A stretch of DNA of 64,000 nt from Myxococcus stipitatus. GTDB lineage: Bacteria; Myxococcota; Myxococcia; Myxococcales; Myxococcaceae. The notes beneath the pieces were generated by a model. The model saw only the letters and a program-made list of their open reading frames with translations. It was not told the origin of the DNA and made no database searches. Below, one piece after another: positions 27,249 to 35,804 of the stretch (position 1 is the first letter of the stretch; every line of letters begins with the position of its first letter). The translations under genes were made by a program, and so were the position numbers. Where the stretch lies: assembly GCF_038561935.1 (NCBI RefSeq), contig NZ_CP102770.1, positions 1,364,001-1,428,000 of the forward strand. The letters are read 5' to 3'.

Positions 27249-28420
27249 GCCGAGGCGGTTCACTCGATGCGCTGACGGGGCTGCGCTTCTTCGCGGCCCT
27301 GCATGTCGTGCTGTTCCACTTCGCGCGCCCGGCCCTGGACCCGGCGCCGGAGTGGCTGCGGAGCCTGGTGGGCTCGGGCTACTCCGCGGTGGGGGTCTTC
27401 TTCGTCCTGTCTGGCTTTGTCCTCGCGTGGAACTACCTGGACACCGACGGGCACATGGAGACGGGGACGCGTGCGTTCCTCGCGGCCCGCGTGGCCCGCG
27501 TCTATCCCGTCTATCTGCTGACCTTCCTGCTGTCCTCGCCGCCGGTGATGCTCGCGTCGGTGGTGGAGAACGGCTGGAAGGTGGCCGCGATGAAGCTCGC
27601 GGTGGCGGCGGTGGCGACGCTCGCGCTGGTGCAGGCGTGGGTGCCTCGGCTGGCGCTGTACTGGAATCCCCCGGGCTGGTCCGTGGCGGTGGAGGCGTTC
27701 TTCTATGCGCTCTTCCCCCGACTGGCGCGCTGGCTGCCCAGGCTGAGGCCTTCGTGGATGCCGGGCGTGCTGGTGGGGCTCTGGGCGCTCGGGCTCACGC
27801 CGCCGGTGCTCTACCTGGTGCTGCGGCCGGATGGCCTGGCCACGGTGGATGTCCATTCCTGGGGTACATGGTTGGCGTTGATGAAGTTCACGCCCGTGGC
27901 GCGCCTGCCGGAGTTCCTCTTCGGGGTGGTGCTGGGGTGGTGGTTCGTGCGTGAGCGCGCCGCGGGGGGCCAGAAGGGCTCCGGCGGGGGGCTGGCCCTG
28001 CTCGGCGCGGGGCTGCTCCTGGCGGTGGGGGCCGCGGGGGAGCGGATTCCCTATCCGCTGATGCACAACGGGCTGCTCGCGCCCGCGTCGGGGCTGCTCG
28101 TGTACGGGCTGGCGCGGGGCGGTGGGTGGCTGGGCTGGGCCCTGTCTCGGCCCGTCGTCGTGCGGCTGGGCGCGGCCAGCTACGCGCTGTACCTGCTGCA
28201 GTTCCCCGTGGGCGAGGCGGTGGCGAAGGTCGCCCCGTGGGTGAGTCTCTCCACGCCGCTGGGGAAGCTGGGGCTGGTGCTGCTCTGGGTCATCCCCGCA
28301 TCGCTGCTGACGCACCACTACGTCGAGACGCCGCTGCGCTCCCGGGTGCGCAAGCTGCTTCAGCCGTGGGTGGAGGCGGAAGGGGCGGCGCCGGTGCGTC
28401 CCGTGGCGCCAGGGGCCTGA
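27245..28420 (+). CDS. Acyltransferase family 3 membrane protein
   Basis: 391 residues. Conserved blocks: LDALTGLRFFAALHVVLFHF (catalytic His region, about 7-26), YSAVGVFFVLSGFVLAWNY and RVARVYPVYLLTFLL (the R-x-Y-P motif). About ten membrane helices; the C-terminus is a soluble tail of about 35 residues. GTG 27245 overlaps the ugd stop (GTGA), linking it to UDP-glucuronate supply. Third acyltransferase in the region, so the polysaccharide is likely O-acylated at more than one position. Acyl donor and sugar acceptor are not visible. Confidence 0.91.
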   Translation: MSRGGSLDALTGLRFFAALHVVLFHFARPALDPAPEWLRSLVGSGYSAVGVFFVLSGFVLAWNYLDTDGHMETGTRAFLAARVARVYPVYLLTFLLSSPPVMLASVVENGWKVAAMKLAVAAVATLALVQAWVPRLALYWNPPGWSVAVEAFFYALFPRLARWLPRLRPSWMPGVLVGLWALGLTPPVLYLVLRPDGLATVDVHSWGTWLALMKFTPVARLPEFLFGVVLGWWFVRERAAGGQKGSGGGLALLGAGLLLAVGAAGERIPYPLMHNGLLAPASGLLVYGLARGGGWLGWALSRPVVVRLGAASYALYLLQFPVGEAVAKVAPWVSLSTPLGKLGLVLLWVIPASLLTHHYVETPLRSRVRKLLQPWVEAEGAAPVRPVAPGA

Positions 28421-28446
28421 GGCCCCGTGTCAGTCGCGAGGCCGTG

Positions 28447-28722
28447 CTAGCGCGAGATGCCGCACTCCCGCTTGCCCTCGGCGGTCTCGATCTTCCGGCA
28501 GTCGCAGCCGTCGAGCTTCGCCTCACAGACGGCCTCGTCCTCGGGCGTGGGCTCCACGTTGTTCTCTTCCCGAGCCGCGCGCTGGATGCACAGCTCCTTC
28601 TCCACCGAGTTGATGGCGCAGTCGCACAGCTTCTCTGACAGCTCGCGGCAGGCTCCCTTGCAGCCGGTGAGTCCGGACAGGGTGGCGCAGAGGAGGGCAG
28701 TGGCGAGGAAGAAGCGGCGCAT
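28447..28722 (-). CDS. Small cysteine-rich lipoprotein, unknown function
   Basis: 91 residues. Type II signal peptide: RR, a hydrophobic stretch, and lipobox LTGC with the lipidated Cys21. After it come eight more cysteines (25, 33, 35, 45, 66, 73, 75, 87), with CDC twice in a similar setting (LCDCAI and GCDCRK), suggesting four disulfides and an internal duplication. No Asp at +2, so outer-membrane anchoring is expected by the Enterobacteria rule, though myxobacterial sorting differs. Converges on the acyltransferase with a 26-bp gap. Family not recognised. Confidence 0.8.
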   Translation of the reverse strand: MRRFFLATALLCATLSGLTGCKGACRELSEKLCDCAINSVEKELCIQRAAREENNVEPTPEDEAVCEAKLDGCDCRKIETAEGKRECGISR

Positions 28723-29055
28723 GGGCCGGCGAACATGCCAGAAGGTCCTCCGGATGCAAGCCCGCTCCGGGCCTGGGCGTGAATGAGCGGATGCCCCCAG
28801 CGGCCCGCCTGCCTGGGCGGATGGGGTGGCGCCTCGACGCGGCGCTCCAGGGCGGGAAAGGTTCCGGCACCCGACGGGTGCGGGCCGCGCGCGAGCCCGC
28901 GAAAGACGGGTTTGGCCTGATATGGGTATGGCTTGGGGGGCGTATCGGTTGACCCTGGTTCACACTCGCCTGGTGGCCCTGTCTGCTGTCGGGCGAGGGC
29001 CGCGAGCCAGAAAGGAGAGTGTTTCAAGGCCCGTGTCATACTTCCGCGCCTTCGA
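28723..29055. promoter_or_regulatory. Divergent intergenic region before the ligase-TPR gene
   Basis: 333 bp with no gene I would defend. It contains a 6-bp inverted repeat GCACCC-GAC-GGGTGC (28867-28881), a TTGACC at about 28949 that could be a -35 without a convincing -10, and a strong Shine-Dalgarno-like AAAGGAGAG (29011-29019) that has no plausible start codon at the right distance in the downstream frame. It should hold promoters for the Cys-rich lipoprotein (-) and the ligase-TPR gene (+). Confidence 0.45.
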
Positions 29056-31671
29056 ATGTCTCCCGCGCATCGCAGCAGCTCCCGGTACACCCGGTTCGCC
29101 GAAGTGGCCTTGGCCGCTCTCGTCGTGGTGTGTCCGTTGGCGCTCGGCGGCGCGGCCCGCTGGGTGGCCTGGCCGCTGATGGTGCTGTCGGGCGTGGCGG
29201 CGGTGCTCGCGGGCATCGGCGCGCGTCGGCAGGGACAGTCCTTGCGCTTCCCGCTGCTGGCGCTCCCGTTGGGCGTGGGCGCGGCGCTGTGCGCGGTGCA
29301 GCTAGTGCCGCTGCCGGCCGGTGTGCTGCGGGTGCTGAGTCCGGAGGCCGCCTCGCTGCGTGAGTTCGCGCTGGAGCCCCTGGGGCTCACGCGGGCTCGG
29401 CCGGTGTCGCTGGAGCCATCCGCCACGTGGCGCGAGCTGTCCAAGCACCTGGCCTACCTGCTGACCTTCCTCGCCGCCGTCCAGGTGTGCCGGTCGAGGG
29501 AGAGCCGGAGGCGGCTGCTCGCGGTGGTGGTCTTCACGGGCGCGGCGGTGGTGCTGGTGGGCATGGGGCATTCGCTCCTGGGCGTCTCCTCGCTGCTGGG
29601 GCTCAAGGCGTGGGAGCACGCGCGGCCTCCACTGATGACGTTCTTCGCCAATCCCAACCACCTCGCGGGCTTCCTGGGCCTGGCGTCCACGGTGGGCGTG
29701 GGGTTGGCGCTCACCACGCGGCCTCGCTCCCGGGCGCTGCCCTTCGCGCTGGCGGCGGGGGCGAGCGGCCTGGGCGTGGTGCTGTCGCTGTCCCGAGGTG
29801 GCATCGCCTTCTTCGTCTTCGGCCAGGCGGTGCTGGTGCTGTGGCTCGCGCGTCGGCGCCGAGAGGAGGCGGGAGGGAGCCTGTCCGGCGGGTCTCGCAG
29901 CGCCGCCGCGCTCCTGGGGTTGCTGGCGGTGCTGGCCGTGGGGACGTACGCGGTGACGGAGGCCCTCTGGGTCGAGGCGCGCTCCGCGGACAGCCTGGAG
30001 AAGCTGAGCCAGTCCAAGGTGGCGCTGTGGCCGATGATGGCTCGCGCCGCCAGCACCTTCCCCGTGCTGGGCATGGGGCGCGGTGCGTTCGAGGCGGTCT
30101 TCCCCCGCTACCAATCCGAGCCCAACCCCAACACGCTCACGCATCCGGAGAACGCGGTGCTGCAGGTGATGGCGGAGCTGGGCGTCCCGGGGCTGTTGCT
30201 TTTGGCCGTGGCGCTGTGGGCCTTCATCGGCCTGCTTCGTCGCGACGGACTGGACGCGCTGGAGTGGGCCTCGCTGGCGGCCGTGGCGGCGCTGGGGCTG
30301 CACAACCTCTTCGACTTCAGCCTGGAGCTGCCGGCCTGCGCGGTGGCGGTGCTGGTGGTGCTGGGCGCGGTGGTGCGGCCTCGGGAGCGCGGCAAGGAGG
30401 CCGGGGGCCCGGTCTGTCTCACGCCTTCCTGGGGGTTGCTTTGCGCCGGCATGGCCCTGACGGCGCTGGGGCTGGTGGCGCTGGTGCCCGGGCGGCATCG
30501 GCTCGCGGACGCGGAGGCGGAGCTGGCGACGCGGGTCCGGGAGCGCGCGCCGCTCGACGTGGTGCGGGCGCGAGGGCTCGAGCTCATCGACCGGCATCCC
30601 TCGGACTACCTGCTGTACCGGATGGTGGCCTCCGCCCACGTGGCGCGAGGCGGTGGTGAGGGCGCGGCCGAGGCGCTGGCGTTCATCAACCGCGCGCTGA
30701 TGCTGGCGCCTCGGGATGCCGTGTCGCATCGCGTGGCCGCCCAGGCGCTGCTCGCGCTGGGGCGCCGCTCGCAGGGCTTCCTGGAGTACCGGCTCGCGAA
30801 CGAGGCGGGAGACCTGGGCGTGCTGCGCGGCGAGGCCGTGCGCCAGGCCCGCTCGGTGGAGGACCTGGTGGCGATGACGCCGGACTCGCCGGAGCTGGCG
30901 GGGCATCTCGTGGACGCGCTGAGCTACGTGCTCGGACGCCAGCCCCTGGCGCTGGACTACAACGGCTGGGCGCGGGAGCACTTCGCGGGACGCCCGGGGG
31001 TGGTGGGGTTGTGGAAGCGCGAGGCGCGGCTGCGCCTCCTGCGCAAGGAGTTGCCGGAAGCCGAAGCGGCCTGCGCGCAGGTGGAGCGCCTGGAGCCGGA
31101 GCAGCTGGACACGGTGCTGCTGCGCGCCGAGGTGCTGAAGGGACGAGGGGAGGGCGAGGCCGCGCTGCGGGCCGTCGAAGCGCTCCGGGCCCGCAACCCC
31201 ATGAACGTGGAGCTGGCCTTCACCCTGGCCTCCTGGCAGATGGAGGCGGGGCTGACGCGGCGGGCTCGCGAGACGCTCCAGGCCGTGGGCGGGCTCCTCT
31301 CCGACTACCAGCAGCGGGCGCGGATGTTGTCGATGGAGGCGGAGGCGCTCGAGCGCGAGGGCCTCCTCTCCCGCGCGGTGGAGCGGCGCCAGACGGCGGC
31401 CCGGCTGGTGCCCAGCTCGGATGCCTACTTCGCGGTAGCCCGGTTGCAAGAGACACTGCGTCGCTATGACGCCGCGGCGCGCTCCGTGCGCGAGGGACTG
31501 GAGCTGCTGCCCCCCGAGGCGCGGGAGCCCGCGCGCGCGTGGGTGACGCGGCTGGAGTCCGCCGAGCGGGCCCGGGTGGAGACGCGCCGCAAGGAGCTCC
31601 TGGACGACCCGAAGGCGCAGGAGCTGGAGCACCTGCTGGGCGACTCGCGGGAGCCCGCCGTCGAGCCGTGA
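29056..31671 (+). CDS. O-antigen ligase/Wzy-like membrane protein fused to a TPR-like C-terminal domain
   Basis: 871 residues from ATG 29056. The first 480 or so hold about 12 membrane segments with a soluble loop containing MGRGAFEAVFPRYQ and THPENAVLQVMAELG, the typical Wzy_C/O-antigen ligase signature (HxHNxxL-like). The remaining 390 residues are soluble helical repeats (RALMLAPRDAVSHRVAAQALLALG, further units to about 840) resembling TPRs and presumably periplasmic. Such ligase-TPR proteins occur in Gram-negatives as polymerases or ligases. An open frame extends to 28933, but the membrane domain starts just after 29056. Monocistronic, next to the locus; a second polymerase or the chain-attachment ligase are both possible. 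Confidence 0.85.
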   Translation: MSPAHRSSSRYTRFAEVALAALVVVCPLALGGAARWVAWPLMVLSGVAAVLAGIGARRQGQSLRFPLLALPLGVGAALCAVQLVPLPAGVLRVLSPEAASLREFALEPLGLTRARPVSLEPSATWRELSKHLAYLLTFLAAVQVCRSRESRRRLLAVVVFTGAAVVLVGMGHSLLGVSSLLGLKAWEHARPPLMTFFANPNHLAGFLGLASTVGVGLALTTRPRSRALPFALAAGASGLGVVLSLSRGGIAFFVFGQAVLVLWLARRRREEAGGSLSGGSRSAAALLGLLAVLAVGTYAVTEALWVEARSADSLEKLSQSKVALWPMMARAASTFPVLGMGRGAFEAVFPRYQSEPNPNTLTHPENAVLQVMAELGVPGLLLLAVALWAFIGLLRRDGLDALEWASLAAVAALGLHNLFDFSLELPACAVAVLVVLGAVVRPRERGKEAGGPVCLTPSWGLLCAGMALTALGLVALVPGRHRLADAEAELATRVRERAPLDVVRARGLELIDRHPSDYLLYRMVASAHVARGGGEGAAEALAFINRALMLAPRDAVSHRVAAQALLALGRRSQGFLEYRLANEAGDLGVLRGEAVRQARSVEDLVAMTPDSPELAGHLVDALSYVLGRQPLALDYNGWAREHFAGRPGVVGLWKREARLRLLRKELPEAEAACAQVERLEPEQLDTVLLRAEVLKGRGEGEAALRAVEALRARNPMNVELAFTLASWQMEAGLTRRARETLQAVGGLLSDYQQRARMLSMEAEALEREGLLSRAVERRQTAARLVPSSDAYFAVARLQETLRRYDAAARSVREGLELLPPEAREPARAWVTRLESAERARVETRRKELLDDPKAQELEHLLGDSREPAVEP

Positions 31672-31680
31672 GCGCGTGCC

Positions 31681-32217
31681 TCACGTCGGCATGGAGGCGT
31701 CCTGTTCCATGAAGACCGGAGGGATGGGCACCACGGAGGCCTGAGGCCGCAGCCGCTCGTGGATGAACGAGGCGACCAGGGGCCACTCCAGCGTGGCGAA
31801 GTCCTGGAAGCGCATCTCCACGGCCTCTTCGTGAGAGCCCGCGCGGAAGAGCAGGTGCTCGGTCAGGCTGAGCGTCTCGTCCACCGCCACGGGCAGGCCG
31901 TAGAGCTCTCCGAAGGGAGGCTCCGCGCCCACCTCGCAGTCGGGGAAGTGGTCGCGGAACTCGCGCTCGCTGGCGAGCCTCACCGTGCGCACCCCCAGCA
32001 GCTCCCGCACGCGCATCAAGTCCAGCGTGCCCGCCGCGGGGACGACGAAAATCCAGGGCTGCCGGTCCGCCATCACGATGACGGACTTGGCCACGCGCCA
32101 GCCGGAGACGTGAAGCGCCTGGGCCAGTTCCTGCGCCGTGACGGCGCGCGGATGCCAATAGCGCTCGTAGAGGACCCTATTGCGTTGGAGATAGTGCTGG
32201 ATGGATGCCGGAATCAC
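31681..32217 (-). CDS. YbaK/EbsC-type aminoacyl-tRNA deacylase domain protein
   Basis: 178 residues, GTG start at 32217. The YbaK/ProX fold is suggested by LAQALHVSGWRVAKSVIVMADRQPWIFVVPA (about 31-60, with the conserved Lys44 region), a MRVRELLGVRTVRLASEREF segment, GAEPPFGELYGLPVAVDE (about 97-114, the GxxxPFG motif) and LLFRAGSHEEAVEMRFQDF. Family members hydrolyse mischarged aminoacyl-tRNAs in trans. The last 30 residues (HERLRPQASVVPIPP onwards) extend beyond the domain. Monocistronic; converges on the ligase-TPR gene with a 9-bp gap. Confidence 0.87.
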   Translation of the reverse strand: MIPASIQHYLQRNRVLYERYWHPRAVTAQELAQALHVSGWRVAKSVIVMADRQPWIFVVPAAGTLDLMRVRELLGVRTVRLASEREFRDHFPDCEVGAEPPFGELYGLPVAVDETLSLTEHLLFRAGSHEEAVEMRFQDFATLEWPLVASFIHERLRPQASVVPIPPVFMEQDASMPT

Positions 32218-32353
32218 GAGGCGTCACCTCCCTGACGAAAAGGTGTGTCACCCCGGCGGCTTCGACCACGGCACCCCGCGCCCCTCGGGGCCACGGCAGT
32301 CCACCGTGGGCCCGCTGGCCTGGTGCGAGGACAGGGGGGCAGGCCCCTGGTCC

Positions 32354-33676
32354 TCACTGCTGGAAGTCGTAGACGCTGCCCAGCTTGAGGATTCGCGTCA
32401 GCTCGTCCAGCGCCGTCATCGTCTCGCGCGCGAGACGCGGGTCCTGCAGGTCCTTGGGGTGGAGCACGTCTCGGTAGTGGCGGCGCACCCAGGCGGCGAG
32501 CGACTCATGCAGGGCCGGCGAGTAGAAGACGTCGGCGTGGATGGCCTGGCGCTCGGCGTCCGTGAGCCACACGCGCTGGCGCAGGCAGGCCGGCCCTCCG
32601 CCGTTGTTCATGGACTGGCGCACCTCCAGGTAGTGCACCGCCTTGACGGGGGTGTCCTCGGCCACCACGCGCTCCAGGAAGCCGCGCGCCGCGGGCGTCT
32701 CGCGGCTCTCCACCGGGGCGATGATGGCCATGGTGCCATCCGGCAGCGTCAGCACCTGCGAGTTGAAGGGGTAGGCCTTCACCGCGTCCTTCGCCGGCAG
32801 CTCCGCGTTGCTGGCGACGATGGCGCGGAAGTCCGGGCCCAGCTTCTCGCGCAGCACCTGGAGCAGCCCCGGGTGGTCCACGAAGGCGAGCTCGTGCAGC
32901 ATGAGGAAGCGCTCGTTGCCCACCGCGAGCACGTCCGTGTGGAAGGCCCCCGCGTCGATGCCGTCCGGGTGCTGCTGGGGGAAGAGGACGTTGTGCGCGT
33001 CGAGCTGGTGGAGCCGCGCGAGCGCCTGGCTCGACTCCAGCGTCTGCCGGGCGGGGAAGCGCTTGGGGCCCTGCACGTCCTGCCACGCGCTGCGGCCCCA
33101 GGCGAGCAGGTGCACCCCCGCGTGTCCGGGCGTGGCCAGGCGCGTGTGGTTGGCCGCGCCCTCGTCCGCGAAGTGGCTGCCGGGCGGCAGCGGCGCGTGC
33201 ACGGCGAAGTGCTTCTCGTCGGAGAAGATGGCGCGCAGCACCGCGTGCGTGGTGTCCGCCTCGAGGGCGCGGTGGAACATCTGCGAGAGGTTCGCGGGCG
33301 TCAGGTGCACGCGGCCATCGGCCGTGTCGGCGCTGGGGGCCACGGTGGCGGCGTTGGCCGTCCACATGGAGGAGGCGCTGGAGGTGAGCCGCAGCAGGTG
33401 CTCGGCCTCGCGCGCGGCGCGGGTGATGACCTCCTCGTCCGTGCCGGTGAAGCCCAGGGTCCGCAGGGCCCGCAGCGACGGGCGAGGCTGCGGCGGCAGC
33501 ACCGCCTGGCCGACGCCCAGGCCGGAGACGAAGCGCATCTTCTCCAGGCCCTGAAGTGCCGCTTCACGGGGATGGCTGGGCTCTCCGACGTGACTCTGGG
33601 ACGCCAGGTTGCCGGGCGACAGGCCCGCGTAGTTGTGGGTAGGACCGACGAGGCCGTCGAAGTTGTATTCGCGCAT
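32354..33676 (-). CDS. astB: N-succinylarginine dihydrolase
   Basis: 440 residues, matching the usual 440-450. Cleaves N2-succinylarginine to succinylornithine, CO2 and ammonia in the arginine succinyltransferase pathway. N-terminus REYNFDGLVGPTHNYAGLS is diagnostic; MWTANAATVAPSAD, GAANHTRL, GAFHTDVLAV (catalytic His, about 247) and NNGGGPACLRQRV with Cys364, equivalent to the catalytic Cys365 of E. coli, are all present. No other ast gene is in the window, so the rest of the pathway lies elsewhere or the enzyme acts alone. The ATG is at 33676, since the conserved N-terminus begins there, only 5 bp from the divergent acyltransferase ATG. Confidence 0.95.
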   Translation of the reverse strand: MREYNFDGLVGPTHNYAGLSPGNLASQSHVGEPSHPREAALQGLEKMRFVSGLGVGQAVLPPQPRPSLRALRTLGFTGTDEEVITRAAREAEHLLRLTSSASSMWTANAATVAPSADTADGRVHLTPANLSQMFHRALEADTTHAVLRAIFSDEKHFAVHAPLPPGSHFADEGAANHTRLATPGHAGVHLLAWGRSAWQDVQGPKRFPARQTLESSQALARLHQLDAHNVLFPQQHPDGIDAGAFHTDVLAVGNERFLMLHELAFVDHPGLLQVLREKLGPDFRAIVASNAELPAKDAVKAYPFNSQVLTLPDGTMAIIAPVESRETPAARGFLERVVAEDTPVKAVHYLEVRQSMNNGGGPACLRQRVWLTDAERQAIHADVFYSPALHESLAAWVRRHYRDVLHPKDLQDPRLARETMTALDELTRILKLGSVYDFQQ

Positions 33677-33681
33677 GGGGT

Positions 33682-34647
33682 ATGGAGCGACTTGTGGAGC
33701 GTCCACCCTTAACAAAGCGCCTGAAACGTTTCCTCCGGTACGTGCTCATCCGGAGTGTCCTGTTGTGCCTTCAACCCCTGCCTCTGCGGTGGGCTCGGGG
33801 GCTGGGCTTCCTCCTGGGCGGGTGGGCCTACGGGCTTGCGGGGGGCGAGCGCCGCAAGGCCCTGAAGTCCCTGGGCGTGGCCTTCCCCGAGAAGTCCGAC
33901 GCGGAGCGGCAAGCCCTGGCGCGCGCCAGCTTCCGGCACCTGGGGGCGGCGGCGCTGGAGGTGGCCTGCACGGGCGCCCTGGACCGCGGGCTCGAGCAGC
34001 TGGTGGCATGGCCCGAAGAAGACAGACGCGTGCTGGAGACGGCCCTGGCGCGCAAGAAGGGCGTCGTCTTCGTCTCCGGCCACGTGGGCAACTGGGAGCT
34101 CCTGGCCCGGCGCGTGGCGCGAGCGGGCTATCCGAGCCAGAGCATCGCGAAGGAGACCACGGACCCGCGCCTCACCGCGCTGGTGGAGCGGTTCCGCGCG
34201 CGCGGCGGGGTGCGCAGCATCTGGCGGGGGCAGGACGGCGCGGCGCGGGCCATGTTGAGGGCGCTGCGCGCGGGCGAAATCCTGGGCCTGCTCATCGACC
34301 AGGACACGAAGGTGCAGTCGCTCTTCGTGCCCTTCTTCGGGGAGCTGGCGGCGACGCCTCGCGCGGCGGCGGACCTGGCGGTGCGCACGGGCGCGGCGGT
34401 GGTGACGGGCTTCTGCCACCGGGTGGAGGGCGGCTACCGGCTGACGATGGAGGAGGTGCCCGTGCCGGCGCTGGAGGACCGCGAGGCCGCCGCGCTGGAG
34501 CTCACCCGGGCCCTGTCCGAGCGCATCGAGGCGGCCATCCGCCGCACCCCTGAACAGTGGGTGTGGATGCACCAGCGCTGGAAGACGCGTCCCACGGCCG
34601 ACACACAACCCGTGCTCGCGGAGGCGGCGCGGGCGACGGCCGGGTGA
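33682..34647 (+). CDS. LpxL/HtrB-type lipid A acyltransferase
   Basis: 321 residues from ATG 33682. GTG 33694, four codons in, has GGAG 6 nt upstream and is at least as likely to be the true start. A basic N-terminus precedes a hydrophobic helix, then the H-x4-E acyltransferase motif SGHVGNWE (His134, Glu139), LLIDQDTKVQSLFVPFFG, a block conserved in lauroyl/myristoyl transferases, and the C-terminal WVWMHQRWKTR. It adds a secondary acyl chain to lipid A at the inner membrane. First gene of an LPS block with lptC, lptA and lptB. Confidence 0.92.
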   Translation: MERLVERPPLTKRLKRFLRYVLIRSVLLCLQPLPLRWARGLGFLLGGWAYGLAGGERRKALKSLGVAFPEKSDAERQALARASFRHLGAAALEVACTGALDRGLEQLVAWPEEDRRVLETALARKKGVVFVSGHVGNWELLARRVARAGYPSQSIAKETTDPRLTALVERFRARGGVRSIWRGQDGAARAMLRALRAGEILGLLIDQDTKVQSLFVPFFGELAATPRAAADLAVRTGAAVVTGFCHRVEGGYRLTMEEVPVPALEDREAAALELTRALSERIEAAIRRTPEQWVWMHQRWKTRPTADTQPVLAEAARATAG

Positions 34648-34660
34648 TAGAAGGCCCCTC

Positions 34661-35218
34661 GTGCCGCGCATGTCCGTCCGTCTCGTCGCCGTGTGCCTCG
34701 TCGTCGCCGCGTGCAAGCCCCGCCGCCAGACGGAAGGGGGCTCGGAGCAGCCTCCGCCCCAGGTGGTGCTGCACGGCGCGCGCATGATGTCCTATGAGGG
34801 CGAGCGCCTCACCCTGTCCGGCCACGCCGAGCGGCTGACGTACCAGCGCGCGGGCGGCGACGTGCTGGCCACGAATGCCACACTGCGGGTCCCCCCGGGC
34901 ACCACCGAGGAGGGCATGTCGGTGGGCACCGAGAAGGGCATGGACATCAGCGCCCCGAATATGGAGGGCAGTCTGGCGTCCAAGCAGATGGTGGCCTCCG
35001 GCGGCGTGGTGGTGCGCACGGGGGATGGGATGGTGGTGGAGACGCCCCGGTTGACCTACGACGCCCTCGAGAAGGGGGCGCACGGCAACGAGGGCGTGGT
35101 GGTGCGTGGGCCGGATTACCGTCTGCGGGCGGACCGCTTCGAGCTGTCCTTCCCGGATGAGACATTCACCTTCGCGGGCTCGGTGGAGACCGTGCTGGGA
35201 GCTTCTGCGCGTGATTGA
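34661..35218 (+). CDS. lptC: LPS export component LptC-like lipoprotein
   Basis: 185 residues, GTG start at 34661 (ATG 34670 is an alternative). Short N-terminal hydrophobic stretch ending in VVAAC, so the anchor is a lipoprotein signal or a single helix, not the longer E. coli-type helix. The body is all beta-strand-like (YEGERLTLSGHAERLTYQ, GDGMVVETPRLTYDA, DYRLRADRFELSF), matching the OstA-type jellyroll that relays LPS from LptB2FG to LptA. It sits 13 bp after the acyltransferase gene and overlaps lptA by 8 bp, which supports the call. LptF, LptG and LptD are not in the window. Confidence 0.87.
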   Translation: MPRMSVRLVAVCLVVAACKPRRQTEGGSEQPPPQVVLHGARMMSYEGERLTLSGHAERLTYQRAGGDVLATNATLRVPPGTTEEGMSVGTEKGMDISAPNMEGSLASKQMVASGGVVVRTGDGMVVETPRLTYDALEKGAHGNEGVVVRGPDYRLRADRFELSFPDETFTFAGSVETVLGASARD

Positions 35219-35804
35219 GTTCCTCGTGATGGCCTTCTTCGTGGCGCAGCCCATGCCAGCCGCCGCCGCGCCCACCGATGGCGGGACACCGCCGGCCGCG
35301 GACGCGGGCAGTGCGAGCGCGAGCCCCCTGGGGCCCGTGGACCTGAAGGAGCCGGTGCAGATCACCGCCGACCTCATCGAGGGCGGCAAGTCGCAGGCGA
35401 CGCTCACGGGCAACGTGAAGGTGACGCACCGGACGCTCGTCCTGAAGTGCGACCGGATGACGGCCTACTTCACCCAGCCGCGCGTGGTGACGCGCGTGGT
35501 GTGCACGGGCGGGGTCAACGCCGTGGACGGGGACCGCATGGCCCGGGGCGAGCGCGCCGAGTACGACGTGGCCAGCGGCGTGCTCGTCGTCACCGGCTCC
35601 CCCGAGGCGCGCCAGGGGACCACGTACATGCGTGGGACGAAGGTCCGCCTCACGTTGGGGAGTGAGCGGCTCGACGTGGAGAACGCCGTCATCATCTTCG
35701 AGTCCCCGCCGGCCTCCCCCGCGCCGTCCAAGCGCAAGGGCGCGTCCACGCCTGGCCGCGCCACGCCCGCGCCCGCCGAGCCCGGCAAGGCCCCCGCGCG
35801 ATGA
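35211..35804 (+). CDS. lptA: LPS transport periplasmic protein LptA
   Basis: 197 residues from GTG 35211; ATG 35229 is an alternative. Signal peptide with cleavage near PAAAAP, an Ala/Pro linker, then the OstA domain: [23 protein letters not shown] (about 56-78), the DRMTAYF strand, [23 protein letters not shown] repeats and [18 protein letters not shown]. The bridging jellyroll carries LPS across the periplasm. A Lys/Pro/Ala-rich tail of about 30 residues follows. It overlaps lptC by 8 bp and lptB by 4 bp, so the three are translationally coupled. Confidence 0.92.
   Translation: MIEFLVMAFFVAQPMPAAAAPTDGGTPPAADAGSASASPLGPVDLKEPVQITADLIEGGKSQATLTGNVKVTHRTLVLKCDRMTAYFTQPRVVTRVVCTGGVNAVDGDRMARGERAEYDVASGVLVVTGSPEARQGTTYMRGTKVRLTLGSERLDVENAVIIFESPPASPAPSKRKGASTPGRATPAPAEPGKAPAR

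Noticed and set aside
29019..29363. Small ORF placed after the AAAGGAGAG sequence
   Set aside because: Gly/Arg/Ala-rich shadow frame inside the ligase-TPR gene with a start too close to the Shine-Dalgarno sequence.
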